A DNA stretch of 64,000 nt, taken from Bostrychus sinensis. Taxonomy: Eukaryota > Chordata > Actinopteri > Gobiiformes > Eleotridae. Positions 44,898-55,947 of this stretch are shown here, one piece after another. The position numbers and the translations under genes were made by a program. The notes under the pieces were generated by a model. It searched no databases and was not told the DNA's origin. It worked only from the letters and a program-made list of their open reading frames with translations. Where the stretch lies: NCBI GenBank assembly GCA_020698575.1, contig CM036245.1:1382120-1446119 (forward strand), in the 5' to 3' direction. The first letter of the stretch is position 1, and every line of letters starts with the position of its first letter.

Positions 44898-45055
44898 TGC
44901 AGAGAGTACACAGAGAGTACACAGAGAGTACACAGAAAGTACACAGAGAGTACACAGAGAGTACACAGAGAGTAAACAGAGAGTACACAGAGAGTACACA
45001 GAGAGTACACAGAGAGTAAACAGAGTACACAGAGAGTACACAGAGAGTACACAGT
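44898..45055. repeat. 11-bp minisatellite AGAGAGTACAC
   Basis: About 14 units of AGAGAGTACAC with shorter or variant units. The closely related array at 46154-46540 lies on the far side of the 45.06-46.15 kb segment. Confidence 0.95.
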
Positions 45056-45059
45056 GAGT

Positions 45060-46153
45060 CAGTGGTGGAATATAACAAAGTAAAAATACTTAATTACTTT
45101 ACTTAAATACAGTTTTCATGTATCTGTAATTTACTTGAGTTACTTTTTCAAGAGGTACCTTTTACTCCATTACATTTCTGAGTTGGTTTGAAGTACAAAG
45201 TATTTTGAGTTTTGGTTTAAAATCCTGTGTTTTTGCTGTGCCCTCACTGTAGACACACAATACTTATAAAAAATACTTATTATAAATATAACAGCTGCAG
45301 TAAAGGAGTACACACAGTACTTAAATATAACAGATGCAGTAAAGTAGTACACACAGTACTTAAATATAACAGCTGCAGTAAAGTAGTACACACAGTACTT
45401 AAATATAACAGCTGCAGTAAAGTAGTACACACAGTACTTAAATATAACAGATGCAGTAAAGTAGTACACACAGTACTTAAATATAACAGCTGCAGTAAAG
45501 TAGTACACACAGTACTTAAATATAACAGATGCAGTAAAGTAGTACACACAGTACTTAAATATAACAGCTGCAGTAAAGGAGTACACACAGTACTTAAATA
45601 TAACAGCTGCAGTAAAGTAGTACACACAGTACTTAAATATAACAGCTGCAGTAAAGGAGTACACACAGTACTTAAATATAACAGATGCAGTAAAGGAGTA
45701 CACACAGTACTTAAATATAACAGATGCAGTAAAGTAGTACACACAGTACTTAAATATAACAGATGCAGTAAAGTAGTACACACAGTACTTAAATATAACA
45801 GATGCAGTAAAGGAGTACACACAGTACTTAAATATAACAGCTGCAGTAAAGTAGTACACACAGTACTTAAATATAACAGATGCAGTAAAGTAGTACTGCT
45901 TTAGAAACATCAGAATAATAAAGAGCTCAGAGCTCAGCGACAGATTCAGTCTCAGTTCATTTCATCTGGAATCAACAAAATCCCTCACATTTAACTCACT
46001 CATGAGAGAAATACTTTTACTTCTTTACTTGTAAGTACATTCAGAAGTAAGTACTTTTATACTTTTACTTAAGTAGAAGTTTTAAGGTGATACTTTTACT
46101 TTTATTTGAGTTTTTTTTTTTGCTCCTTTATCTGTACTTTTACTTAAGTAAAG
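45060..46153. mobile_element. hAT-type element remnant carrying a 39-bp array
   Basis: It begins CAGTGGTGGAATATAACAAA, a hAT-like end, and has ACTTTTACTTAAGTAGA-type sequence at 46040-46150. The same body appears at 49880-50475, where it ends TTCCACCACTG. In this copy the right terminus is missing and the middle holds the 39-bp array. Both sides are AGAGAGTACAC array. Confidence 0.5.
45292..45895. repeat. 39-bp minisatellite with an E-box per unit
   Basis: Sixteen units start every 39 bp from 45292 to 45877. Each begins CAGCTGCAG or CAGATGCAG and continues TAAAGTAGTACACACAGTAC. The unit is divisible by three, so + and - frames of 193-246 codons persist; they are artefacts. Confidence 0.97.
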
Positions 46154-46540
46154 AGAGTACACAGAGAGTACACAGAGAGTGCACAGAGAGTACACAGAGA
46201 GTACACAGAGAGTGCACAGAGTAGTACACAGAGAGTGCACAGAGTAGTACACAGAGAGTGCACAGAGAGTACACAGAGAGTGCACAGAGAGTACACAGAG
46301 AGTGCACAGAGAGTACACAGAGAGTGCACAGAGTAGTACACAGAGAGTGCACAGAGAGTACACAGAGAGTGCACAGAGAGTGCACAGAGAGTACACAGAG
46401 AGTGCACAGAGTAGTACACAGAGAGTGCACAGAGAGTACACAGAGAGTGCACAGAGAGTGCACAGAGAGTACACAGAGAGTGCACAGAGAGTACACAGAG
46501 AGTGCACAGAGAGTACACAGAGAGTGCACAGAGAGTACAG
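46154..46540. repeat. 11-bp minisatellite AGAGAGTACAC/AGAGAGTGCAC
   Basis: About 35 units alternating TACAC and TGCAC, with AGAGTAGTACAC units at intervals. It shows blockwise higher-order repetition. Confidence 0.96.
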
Positions 46541-46634
46541 TGTCTGAGTCTGAGTCCTGAGTCTCTCCTGAGTGAGTGTGGTGTTTCTCTTTAATAAAGT
46601 GTTGACAGATGTCGGTCTCTGAGCTCAGGTCGCT

Positions 46635-46914
46635 CTGCTGCAGCTCCAGCTCCAGCTCCAGCTCCAGCTCCAGCTGCAGCTCCAGCTCCAGCTCCAGCTC
46701 CAGCTGCAGCTCCAGCTGCAGCTCCAGCTCCAGCTGCAGCTCCAGCTCCAGCTCCAGCTCCAGCTCCAGCTGCAGCTCCAGCTCCAGCTCCAGCTCCAGC
46801 TGCAGCTCCAGCTCCAGCTCCAGCTCCAGCTCCAGCTCCAGCTCCAGCTCCAGCTCCAGCTCCAGCTCCAGCTGCAGCTCCAGCTCCAGCTCCAGCTGCA
46901 GCTCCAGCTGCAGC
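46635..46914. repeat. 6-bp array CAGCTC/CAGCTG
   Basis: About 47 hexamers. The + frame from ATG 46609 (MSVSELRSLC then a Ser/Cys run, 122 codons) has no acceptable domain and is read as low complexity. An AATAAA lies just upstream, near 46593. Confidence 0.95.
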
Positions 46915-46977
46915 TCGGACTCAGAGCAGAGTGTGGTTCACAGCAGCACAGTGAGTGCTGTGAGTTTCCTCAGTTAG

Positions 46978-48184
46978 AGTCTAAACTGATCCAGATTCTT
47001 AAGAAATATGGATTTATTCATTTAACCCTCAGGCCCCATGCACTTTGTAGGGTTTTTCAAAATGTGTACTCTTATTTTGTCATTTCTTATGCTTATTATT
47101 TCTTATGGACAATAAAATAAGTATATATTTTTTATATTTTATAAAAATGACCCACCTGTGTCCCAGATATGAGGTAAACATGTTTAAAATGACCTGGCTA
47201 CTGGGACGCTACCTGAGTCTAAAGATTACAGAAGTTTTACCCAGGTGCTCTTCAGGTTGGGGTCACATACAAACACAGACCGAGGCACTCAGTGGGATTT
47301 CAAAAATATTTAAAAAGCCTTTATTTCATGGGCAGTGTTTAGTTTAAAAACACCGACGCCTTCATCAGGGCATGTGCATCGTTAAAGAAACAAAATGGCT
47401 GCCAGAACTCTTTTATACCTAGAGACCTAGAGATGTGACCAATCCACAGAGTAAATCCATAACAAGATCATCACACCACATTATTGTAGAAACCACAAAT
47501 AAGAAAAGTTAATTCATTTCAATATAAACAGAGAATAATCACAAAAAAAATGACACATAACTCTGGAATTACAATGAAAAGTAATTCACAAACAGCAGAA
47601 AAGTCAGTTCTTCATTTAGGCCTGGATATTGTGTTGCCTTTAGAGAAAATATCCAAAAGGATTCTCTTTGAAGAAGTTGCTTTAGTCTCTCCCCAGCTCT
47701 TGTTGACAGTTTAATGTTTTCAATGCCACACATTTTCAAACTGTTGCAACTTTTGCTGTGACCTGCTTCTTTATAAAGTAATGCCATACTCTACTGGAGA
47801 TTTTCTAACAGCCTGCCTATGTTCAGCAAGCCTCACTTTCAATTTCAAAATCAAATGGTAGTTTTAGTTTCACTGATAACAATGGCTACAGCAGAGTTAT
47901 TAACAATTAAAAAATGTATTTTACATAATGGCCAAGTTGTTTATGTTTACATTTTTTGTTTCGGTTTTAGACCCTGCACTGCTAATCGTAAAATCAGAAA
48001 AGCAGAAAGACTGGCAACACAGACTTTCTGCTTTTCTGGAAAGACTGGGTTTGGTAGTGCTTGATTTAGACTGCAGTACCGTTTTAATCCAGTTTGAGCG
48101 CTGCTGCTTACAGGAGCTTTAACCCCAGCAGCACTGAGGCTGGGTCAAAGGCAGAGGACAGAGTTCCGTATGGGGACAATAAAT
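46978..48184. other. unique sequence with a dispersed-repeat fragment
   Basis: No gene. About 47240-47400 (AGTGGGATTTCAAAAATATT, AAAAAGCCTTTATTTCATGG, CCTTCATCAGGGCATGTG) resembles a dispersed fish element. Frames at 47105-47347, 47569-47787 and 47819-48122 are unsupported. Confidence 0.45.
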
Positions 48185-49086
48185 TACCGTATTTTCCGCA
48201 CTATAAGGCGCACCTAAAAGCCTTTAATTTTCTCAAAAACCGACAGTGCGCCTTATAATCCGATGCGCCTTATATATGGATCAGTGTTGGTTAATTATGG
48301 CTACCGTATTCAGGGGGCGTCGCCGAAGTGACAGGTTTTAAAAGCAAAGCTGGCGCTACATTCTGCTCAACCAGACTTATCCCAAATCATACGTGAGTCC
48401 TAAAACTTAAGCAGTTGTCCTTTTGTTGTCCTAGTTGTCCCGAAAATGATATAAGCGCGGAGTCTGAAGCAGTTGTTGTCTGATAAAACATAAGAAGTAC
48501 CGTTGCTAATTGTGTTAGCTCCTGTATGTAATGGCGAATTTCCGCAGGTGTCTTTAAAATGATTTTAGCGACTGAATAGAGGAGAATCTAAGCTTTAAAA
48601 TGAGGTATAACATGTCCATATTCAGCAAATTTTAGCCATGGTTAGCTGTGTTCAAACCACTCTGTTGTAAAAATAACTTAGCATCACAGAGCGGGGATAG
48701 ACGGCAAAAAGACGACACAGTATGGGATGAATGAGATACAGCAGTGTGACTGTATAAACTATAAAGTTACCCCTATATAAGTACTCGTATCGGTACGTAC
48801 TCAAATGGAAGTACTCGTACTCGTATCGGTTTGAAAAAAAGTGGTATCAGTGCATCCCTAGTTTTCAACGAGGGAGTTGTAAGAACGCTGGTTTGTATTC
48901 TATTAGTAAAGTTTGACTGACTGACTTATCTGACTGTTTTATTGACATTCCCTTTAGCGCAGCGCCATCTAGTGGATGCGCCTTATAATGCGGTGCGCCC
49001 TATATATGAAAACAGTTTTAAAATAGGCCATTAATTGAAGGTGCGCCTTATAATCCGATGCGCCTTATAGTGCGGAAAATACAGTA
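48185..49086. mobile_element. pogo/Tc1-like MITE with TA target duplication
   Basis: The left end reads CCGTATTTTCCGCACTATAA followed by GGCGCAC. The right end in reverse complement reads CTGTATTTTCCGCACTATAA followed by GGCGCA. TA dinucleotides flank at 48185-48186 and 49085-49086. GCGCC-TTATA motifs are repeated near both ends. About 0.9 kb with no transposase frame, so non-autonomous. Confidence 0.8.
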
Positions 49087-49169
49087 GATTAAAGTAAAAC
49101 ACCTCAGCTTCCAAGTCCTCTGGAGGAAGTGTCTGGGGAGTGTGCCTTTTTTAGACACATTTATTTAGA

Positions 49170-49520
49170 TTTTTGGTCAGGCCCCATGTGACTGAAGGGC
49201 CCCATCTTGTCTCAGTTTGGGCCCTTACTCTGCAGTTCATAGGAAACATCCAAAATCTCTTTATCTCAGCCTCAATAAAAAGATTGTTGTCATTTCTCTG
49301 GAACAGAAGCTCGGAGAACAAACTCTGCCCAAGCTCTACCTGCACAGAGTCTGACAGAGTCTGACAGAGTCTGACAGAGTCTGACAGAGTCTGACTGAGT
49401 CTGACTGAGTCTGACAGAGTCTGACAGAGTCTGACAGAGTCTGACAGAGTCTGACAGAGTCTGACTGAGTCTGACTGAGATGAACTCAACTCATCTTTAA
49501 CTCTTCTCTGTCACAGTCTG
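49170..49520. repeat. dispersed repeat copy A, with internal 10-bp array
   Basis: Motifs CATGTGACTGAAGGGCCCC, GCAGTTCATAGGAAACAT and CTCTTTATCTCAGCCT recur at 62060-62180 (copy B), and TCATTTCTCTGGAACAGAAG with TCTACCTGCACAGAG recurs at 63010-63080 (copy C). Here a GAGTCTGACA array separates CACAGAGT from GAGATGAACTCAACTC. Confidence 0.7.
49347..49477. repeat. 10-bp minisatellite GAGTCTGACA
   Basis: About 13 units of GAGTCTGACA or GAGTCTGACT. The homologous copy at 63060-63080 has no array at this point. Confidence 0.93.
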
Positions 49521-49879
49521 ACACTTGGGTTTGGTTTTAATAAGATTTACTAAAACTAATGGCTGTGTTAATTTATTTGATGAAGTTAAGAAAATCTGCC
49601 TTACATATTGGACACAGTCAGCAGAGAAGAGCATAAATGAAGCCCTGCTCATAGCAAATAAAAACAAATGACAAAAACAAAAAAGTGTCAGGCCTCAGTT
49701 TTGAGAAATATTTAAGCAGAAAATGAATATATAAAATAATATTACACTACTTAGGATATAATATTACATTGTTTTATTTTATGAGAGTGTCTGGCCCTCA
49801 CAGAGTCTGAGGAGAAAAACTCTGGCCCCTGTACAAATGTAGTCGACCCCTGCATTAATGAGCTGTCGAGTCTGTGCCA

Positions 49880-50478
49880 AATACTTTTACTTTTTTACCT
49901 GCAAGTACATTTAAAAGTGAGTACTTTTACACTTTTACCAGGGGCGTGCAGCCAGTGCAACTGCAGAGGGGCCCAGGGAGGTTAGGGGCCCATCAGAGTG
50001 GGTCCATGTTCATCTCAAGTCTGTGTTTAAAATATTCATAATAATTAGAAGCAGCACATAACTCTGTTGCAGAATGGAGTTTTTAACATAAATTCAATTT
50101 TAAATCCTGTTAAATTTGTAAACTCATACCAAAAAGAACAAAAAAAACATGTTTTTTTTCTTTAGATAAATGCACAAATTGTAATAAAAAATCTATGTAG
50201 TTTTACAAAATTGTCCCAAAATATTACTTTTTTTAATGTATATAAAAATCCAGTAAAGAGTGACATTTTATAATTAAAAACTTCACGATGAATCTGAAGA
50301 ACTGAATTACATAACTTTAGGGCCCATTCTGAAATCGTGCACTGGGGCCCCACATTACCAAGTTACACCACTGACTTTTACTTAAGTAGACATTTTAAGG
50401 TGATACTTTTACTTGAGTAAATGTTTGATCCTTTATCTGTTCTTGTATTTAAGTTAAGATATTGAGTACTTCTTCCAC
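49880..50478. mobile_element. older hAT-type repeat interrupted by the 435-bp element
   Basis: The sequence on both sides of the 435-bp insertion (ACTTTTTTACCTGCAAGTAC, then TTAAGTAGACATTTTAAGG) continues as one repeat that ends CTTCCACCACTG at about 50478. It matches 46005-46140. Confidence 0.65.
49939..50373. mobile_element. 435-bp non-autonomous hAT element with 8-bp target duplication
   Basis: It is flanked by ACTTTTAC at 49931-49938 and 50374-50381. Ends are CAGGGGCGTG and, reverse-complemented, CAGTGGTGTA (7 of 10 match). The interior has no useful frame. It is inserted in another repeat whose uninterrupted form is at 46045-46100, so the empty site can be seen. Confidence 0.88.
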
Positions 50479-52485
50479 CACTGCCAGGGGCCCCCAGAAC
50501 CACGTTAGACCATTCAGACCAACAAGAACCTTCCTCTTTATTCCTTTGGGCTTTTCCTCTTCTGGATAAAACCATCTGTCTCCTAGAGTGCAGCGATATT
50601 GACCAGGTTTTTACATTGGACGCTCTTCTTTGATGCAACCCTCTCCATTTATCCAGGCTTGGGACCAGCTCAAAAAAAGTTGTGGTTCCCTTGTGGTCTG
50701 ATTAGATCTTCCCATGCTGTACACAGGTCCTTTGTATCTGCAGATATGTACGGTATGTCTTGGACTCTGGGGCTCTGGGCGGATTCAGGGAAACCTTGGT
50801 GGAACAGAGACAGGAAGAGGAAAAGATGACCATTTCCTGCCACGGCTCGAAAATAAAACAAACAGGAAGAAACAGCCTCCGCCAGCCAGCTCCACATGTT
50901 AGGATGTGTGAGACCAAGTCCAGGACCGCACGAGGAGAGACCAAGAACCACACGTTGGACCGCTTTAGACCGACAGAGGAGAGAAGAACCAAGACAGAAC
51001 CAGGACAGAACCAGGACAGAACCAGGACAGAACGCTAAAGACCAACCACCATCAGCAAGGACTGCAAGAAGAGAGACCAGAGGACCAAGAACCACTGCTT
51101 TAGACCAACCAGGACTGAAGAACTGAGCACAGAACACTTCAGAGCAGCTGCAGGAACGCAACGGGACGAGACCAGAGGACCAAGAACCAGGACCGTAGAC
51201 AACTTTAGACCAACCAAGTCCACCAGAACCAGGACAAAACCACCACACATTAGGATGCATTAGACCAGAGACGAAGAACCACCAAGGAAAGAAGAACCAA
51301 GAAAGAACGCTTCAGACCAACTACTTCAAGCCAACTGCAAGGAGAACCACCAAGGATCTAGACCAACCTGGACCAACCAGGACCAACCAGGACCAACCAG
51401 GACCAACCAGGACCTTACACACACTTTTTTTTTGACCAGCCACCAAAGACAGGAGCACCAAGAACCACGTTTAGACCAACAAGAACCATTTTTCCTCTCA
51501 TCTTTTCCTAGTGTGAAGGAACTTGCATATTCCTTTAGTGTATTTTGTAGTTTGTAGTGTCTTTTTAGCTGGGCTTGGGACCTGCACAAAGCGTACTACT
51601 CTGACTTGTGGGTGGATTTTTATACAGAAAAAAGCAGAAGGCGAGACAAGAAAATACAGCTTGAAGAACCAGGAACAAACCACTACGTCAGACCAACCAG
51701 GACCAACCAGAACCAGAACCATCCAGAGCTGAAACCATATTATATTTAAATTCAAGTGAAGGAACTAAAATCTGGACTAAACCCTGGAGACATGTCCTGG
51801 TCTGGACTGAACTGAGCTGGACCTGGATCTCCGTCTGCGACAAGAAATAACGGTAAGAGACTGAACTTAATGTTACTGCACTAAACTGAATATAGAAACC
51901 CATTCATCCATTCACACTCACACATTCATACCCAGGCTCTGACTCTGAGTACTACTGCAGTACTTGATGCTGAGGTGAGTCATGTGCTTTTGTTGCAGTA
52001 CAAAGAGTGAAAATTGTTGATCAGTCACTTTTTATTTGACCTGGCAGAAAAGATTTAAAGCTACAGTGCTGCCAAATGATCAGCTCAGAGAATATTTGGC
52101 TTTGTATGAATCTCTGATCATTCACACAGAAATGTCAGAACTCTGAGGTAGAATCTGCTGCTAAAGATTGAAAACGCAGATGTCTTGGTGTGGTTTATGG
52201 CTAACAAAAACTGACTCAAAGTTCAAAGTCTTGTCTGTGAGGACATTCGACCTAAAATGAAGTTATTTGTCTTCTATAGCATCAGAAGGTGGTGAGAATA
52301 TTCAAACGCACAGTCGTGATTGCATGATTTAGTGATTACAAGCTGTATTATGGAACCTCTTGTAAAATAAGGTTAAACAAATCTGAAAGTGAAATAATTT
52401 TGTCACTAACAAAGATCAAGTTCAGTGCTACCAGTCCAAGTGGAGGCGCTGCTACAGCTGCCTTTTAAAATGACAATTTAAATTT
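50479..52485. other. unique sequence with ACCAGGAC-type short repeats
   Basis: No gene recognised. From about 50990 to 51730 the sequence is enriched in GACCAACCAGGACC, AGAACCAGGAC and similar loosely repeated motifs, with one regular stretch at 51368-51412. Frames on the minus strand (up to 196 codons at 50670-51260) are Trp/Ser/Val-rich and derive from this composition. Confidence 0.45.
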
Positions 52486-52489
52486 TTTC

Positions 52490-52755
52490 TATCTACACAA
52501 AGTATTCTGTAAATCTACTGGACAATAAGTTTGTTTTTCCTCAAAGACGTTTCAGTTTCATCCAAACTCCTTCATCAGTTTTAATTTACAGGAAACAGGA
52601 AGTCACTGGCATTAAATCCACAGCTGAAGGTCACATGATCCATCAGTGGGACATGTTATACATACAGCTGTGGATTTAATGCCTGTGACTTCATGTTTCC
52701 TGTAAATTCAAACTTAATGTTCAGTAGATTTTGAGAATTTTTTGTGTATTTGTCA
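52490..52755. mobile_element. fold-back element
   Basis: Positions 52583-52626 and 52665-52708 are inverted copies, 42 of 44 positions matching, around a 38-bp spacer. Outer arms AAATCTACTGGACAATAAG (about 52511) and its near-complement ending AGTAGATTTT (about 52733) extend the palindrome. It is a non-coding fold-back or MITE-like repeat. Confidence 0.75.
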
Positions 52756-52944
52756 ACCAGGATGTGTAACCATGAACCTACATAGGTTATTTTTCTATCT
52801 GTTTTTTTATATTGTTTTGTTTTTTAACAATTTTTGGACCACGAGTCTGGAAAGAAGTTAAATTGAAATGATTTTATACTGGGCCCTGCCCTGCATCTGA
52901 GGTTCTGGACATCATCAGTGTGAACGCAACCTGTAATCACTAAA

Positions 52945-53000
52945 TCTGGACTAAATCTGGACTAAATCTGGACTAAATCTGGACTAAATCTGGACTAAAT
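52945..53000. repeat. 12-bp repeat GGACTAAATCT
   Basis: Five units of CTGGACTAAATCTGGA type followed by decayed copies to about 53095. Possibly a diverged branch of the 12-bp family. Confidence 0.8.
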
Positions 53001-53103
53001 TAGGACCTAGCCGGAACTAAGCCAGATCTGAACCAGGACATAACCGGAACCAGCTCTAAATCTGGAATAAACTCTGCCTAAACCAGGACTAAGCATTTGT
53101 CCA

Positions 53104-53150
53104 CACCAGTGGTTCTCAAACTGTGGTACAGGTACCACTGGGGGTACTCA
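53104..53150. mobile_element. hAT terminus fragment
   Basis: CAGTGGTTCTCAAACTGTGG is a typical hAT-type terminal sequence. The reverse complement of TTCTCAAACTGTGGTACAGG occurs at about 33557-33580, next to the 12-bp array there. Confidence 0.5.
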
Positions 53151-53390
53151 GCTCTGATTTAGTTTAATTTAGAGCTGCTCTGGATTACATTTGAAGTACA
53201 GACCACTGCTTAGACCTGGTTTTACTGCAGTTTAGTCCTCGATCAGTTCTGATTCTGAGCTGATTTGGTCCTGGTTAGGTTCAGGCTTAGATCAGTTCTG
53301 GTTTAGACCTGGCTTAGTCCTGATTTAGTCCCACTTCAGCCCTAGTTTAGTCTCATTTTAGTTCTTTAAAGATGGAACTCTGAATACATA

Positions 53391-54115
53391 CTGTATTTTC
53401 TGGACTATAAGTGGCACTCTGCCAAAAAATGCATAATGAAGAAGAAAAAACTGTATATAAGTCGCACTGGACTATAAGTCACATTTTTGGGGGGAAATTT
53501 ATTTTACAAAATGCCGACACCAAGAACAGACATTTCATGTTGAAAGGCGAGTTATAGTAATAATAGAATAGAGAACAACAGCTGAATAGGTGTGCTGCTA
53601 TGCTAACGTAACACATTGATGGTTATTCAGCTACATGAAGCATAAACAACGAACTGAATAGGTGTCTCGTATGTTAACGTAATATATTAACAGTTATTCA
53701 CATAACTATAGCATAAAGAACATAATATAACAAGTTCACCAAACTCACCATCTCACTCCTAATCGCTAAATCCTTTAAATTCTTCATCCTCGGTGTCGCT
53801 TCTGAACAACTCCGCCAACTCCGGAGGTAGACGAAGCGCCGCTTCCTCCTCTGCGTGGCTGTCGTCAGACTCAGCATCAGTTCCATTTCCAATTATTCCG
53901 CTCTTTCTCAGTTGTCTTTATAGCCTAAGTTGTTGTTGGTAATGTTTACATTTTAAATTGTCAGTGGTACAGGTGCAGCAGATGCTGGGACACAAGCCTA
54001 GAGCGCCCTCTAACCAACACCTGAAATATTTTAATATATAAGTCACACCTGAGTATACGTCGCACCCCGAGCCAGACGATGGAAAAAAGTGTGACTTATA
54101 GATCTGGAAAATCCA
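53391..54115. mobile_element. pogo-like element with TA target duplication
   Basis: The left end reads CTGTATTTTCTGGACTATAA and the right end in reverse TGGATTTTCCAGATCTATAA; TA flanks both sides (53389-53390, 54116-54117). Motifs ATAAGTCACA and ATAAGTCGCAC are repeated internally. It is 725 bp and carries the remnant of a transposase 3' end on the minus strand. Confidence 0.75.
53759..53917 (-). pseudogene. C-terminal remnant of a pogo/Tigger-type transposase
   Basis: The minus strand is open for 52 codons before TAG at 53761-53759, reading RQLRKSGIIGNGTDAESDD, then an acidic HAEEE stretch, LPPELAELF and finally a tail SDTEDEEFKGFSD. An RKSGI-type motif followed by an acidic tail ending in an F-x-GF-like element is how I recall fish pogo-like transposases ending. 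The N-terminal DNA-binding and DDE catalytic parts are absent, so the element cannot mobilise itself. It lies in a TA-flanked element. A shadow frame (64 codons) overlaps it in another phase. Confidence 0.5.
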
Positions 54116-54117
54116 TA

Positions 54118-55947
54118 TTTTCTGAGATGGTTCGTGGCGACATTGGTCTACAAATATCTACATGAAGTATCTGAGTAGTTCTACTTCTGTAGTTACTCTT
54201 CAGCTCGTTAGAGCAGCACAGACTTACACATGGCCAACAATAACTAGTTTAATAATAATGTTACTGTTTATCAGTCCTGGAGGTTTACAGGCACAGTTCT
54301 CTTCCACTGTGAGCACAGCACAGGCTGTGAGGTGAAAGTTTGTCGTGAAATGAGAGACTTGTTCCTGGTTCCTGGTTCCTGCATATCTGTCCATCTCTGA
54401 CAGAGATGGACAGATATGTTTTTTATGCAACAGTGACAAACTCAGATAAAACAAACAGACAAAGCCTCAAACCTTGAACGTTCACTAACAGACGGCATTT
54501 TAACAACAACAGCCACATTCACGACGACAGAGAAAACAAACACATTTACTTCATTTTGTATTTGACTTGTTTACCTGAACAGGGGCAGTACACAATAATA
54601 AACATTTCTGTTTCAGCTGTAGTCTCTGGGCACAGTCAAATACCAACAACAGACAAAACAACAACTGCACCGTTAAAGGTCAGTGTTAAAAATACAAATG
54701 GAAACAGTAAATTAGTAAAAGACAGTCAACATAAAAGCTCTAAACATTTAACACAGAGCAAGGCAACAGACGTACACTGAGCTAAGCAACAGTGACAACA
54801 TAAATAAGACAAAAGGCACAGAAACAAGATGAAGGAAAAAGGCTGATTATTGATTACGAACGCAGGCTGCGGCGGTGGCCAGACCGGTCCGAGTCCAGAG
54901 TGAACCCAGACCGACACCAAACCCTGTGAGCTAACAATAAATTAAGGGGAAGAGTAAAAAAAACTAAGATATGTTTGTAAAGACGTTAACTGGCTAACGG
55001 TAGATAAACAAAAACTCCACATATTGCTCTACCTCTGTGGTCATTTTTGTGTATTTATGCTAAGTGTTTATAAAATAATCATGATATGAAAATAATTTTG
55101 ATCGGGAAATGCGCAGGGAACGCTCAGGTCACACTCGGGCGACGTTCTTTCAGTGATCTTAGTGTTTTTGTAGCTAACTTTGTCCATCTTGTGATTTTCT
55201 GATTAAGTATCATTATATTATATGATGATATGATATGATTTTTATTTGCACAGGGACAGTGCACAACAATACATTGACCTCCAAAAACAGGAAAGATGCA
55301 TGGTGCCAGGTTATAGCAAAAATACTCATTTCCACCTGCAGTCCCTGGACAGGTTGATATTAAGCCAGAGGTGCAAGTGGATGAAAGACCATAACCATAA
55401 TACATACATACATCAAGTACAACATATCTTACCCCTCAAATACGCCATTTCTAAAAACATGCAAAAATATCCATCCTTTCACACTAAACACACGCAACTG
55501 CACCGATTCATTCACACACAATCATCCATTTTCAGACTGACCAATGCTCTTTCACTAACACACATTCACTGCTAATGGGTGCAAACTTGCTTTAATATTA
55601 GCCATTTCTTTGTCAAACGTATTAAAACTTGTACATGTTATAATCTCATTTGGTGAACTGCTCCACTGACTCATGGCAACAAAAGAGAACGCAGATTTAG
55701 TGAAAGAGGTCCTGCATTTTGGAATGCTGCACTCTCCTCTAGAGGTCGCCCTAGGAACTCGAGTTGTTTTTTCTGAGCTCAGTGTGACAAACCTTCTTAG
55801 GGGAGGAGCAGCAAAACCATGAATGACTTTAAATAGCAGGCAGACTGTTCGCATATATTATTAAATTATCAAAGTTTTAAAAAATCATATTTGAAGAGAA
55901 TATGACAGTGATGATACTGTCTGGATTTCTTGTCATGAATCTTTAGT
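54118..55947. other. unique sequence, no gene seen
   Basis: AT-moderate sequence with fragments that resemble dispersed repeats (for example around 54555-54620 and 55240-55350, both with CAGGGACAGTGCACAACAAT-like text). A small direct/inverted motif occurs at about 54385-54415 (CATATCTGTCCATCTCTGAC and its complement). Frames at 55246-55575 (+) and 55555-55854 (-) lie in repeat-like DNA. Confidence 0.4.

Noticed and set aside
45170..46560. Repeat proteins of 124-246 codons on both strands
   Set aside because: Produced by the 39-bp and 11-bp arrays.
46609..46977. Ser/Cys-rich 122-residue protein
   Set aside because: Hexamer array (CAGCTC)n; no domain, and only the first ten residues are outside the repeat.
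50670..51260. 196-codon minus-strand frame
   Set aside because: Trp/Ser/Val-rich frame arising from loosely repeated ACCAGGAC-type DNA; no domain.
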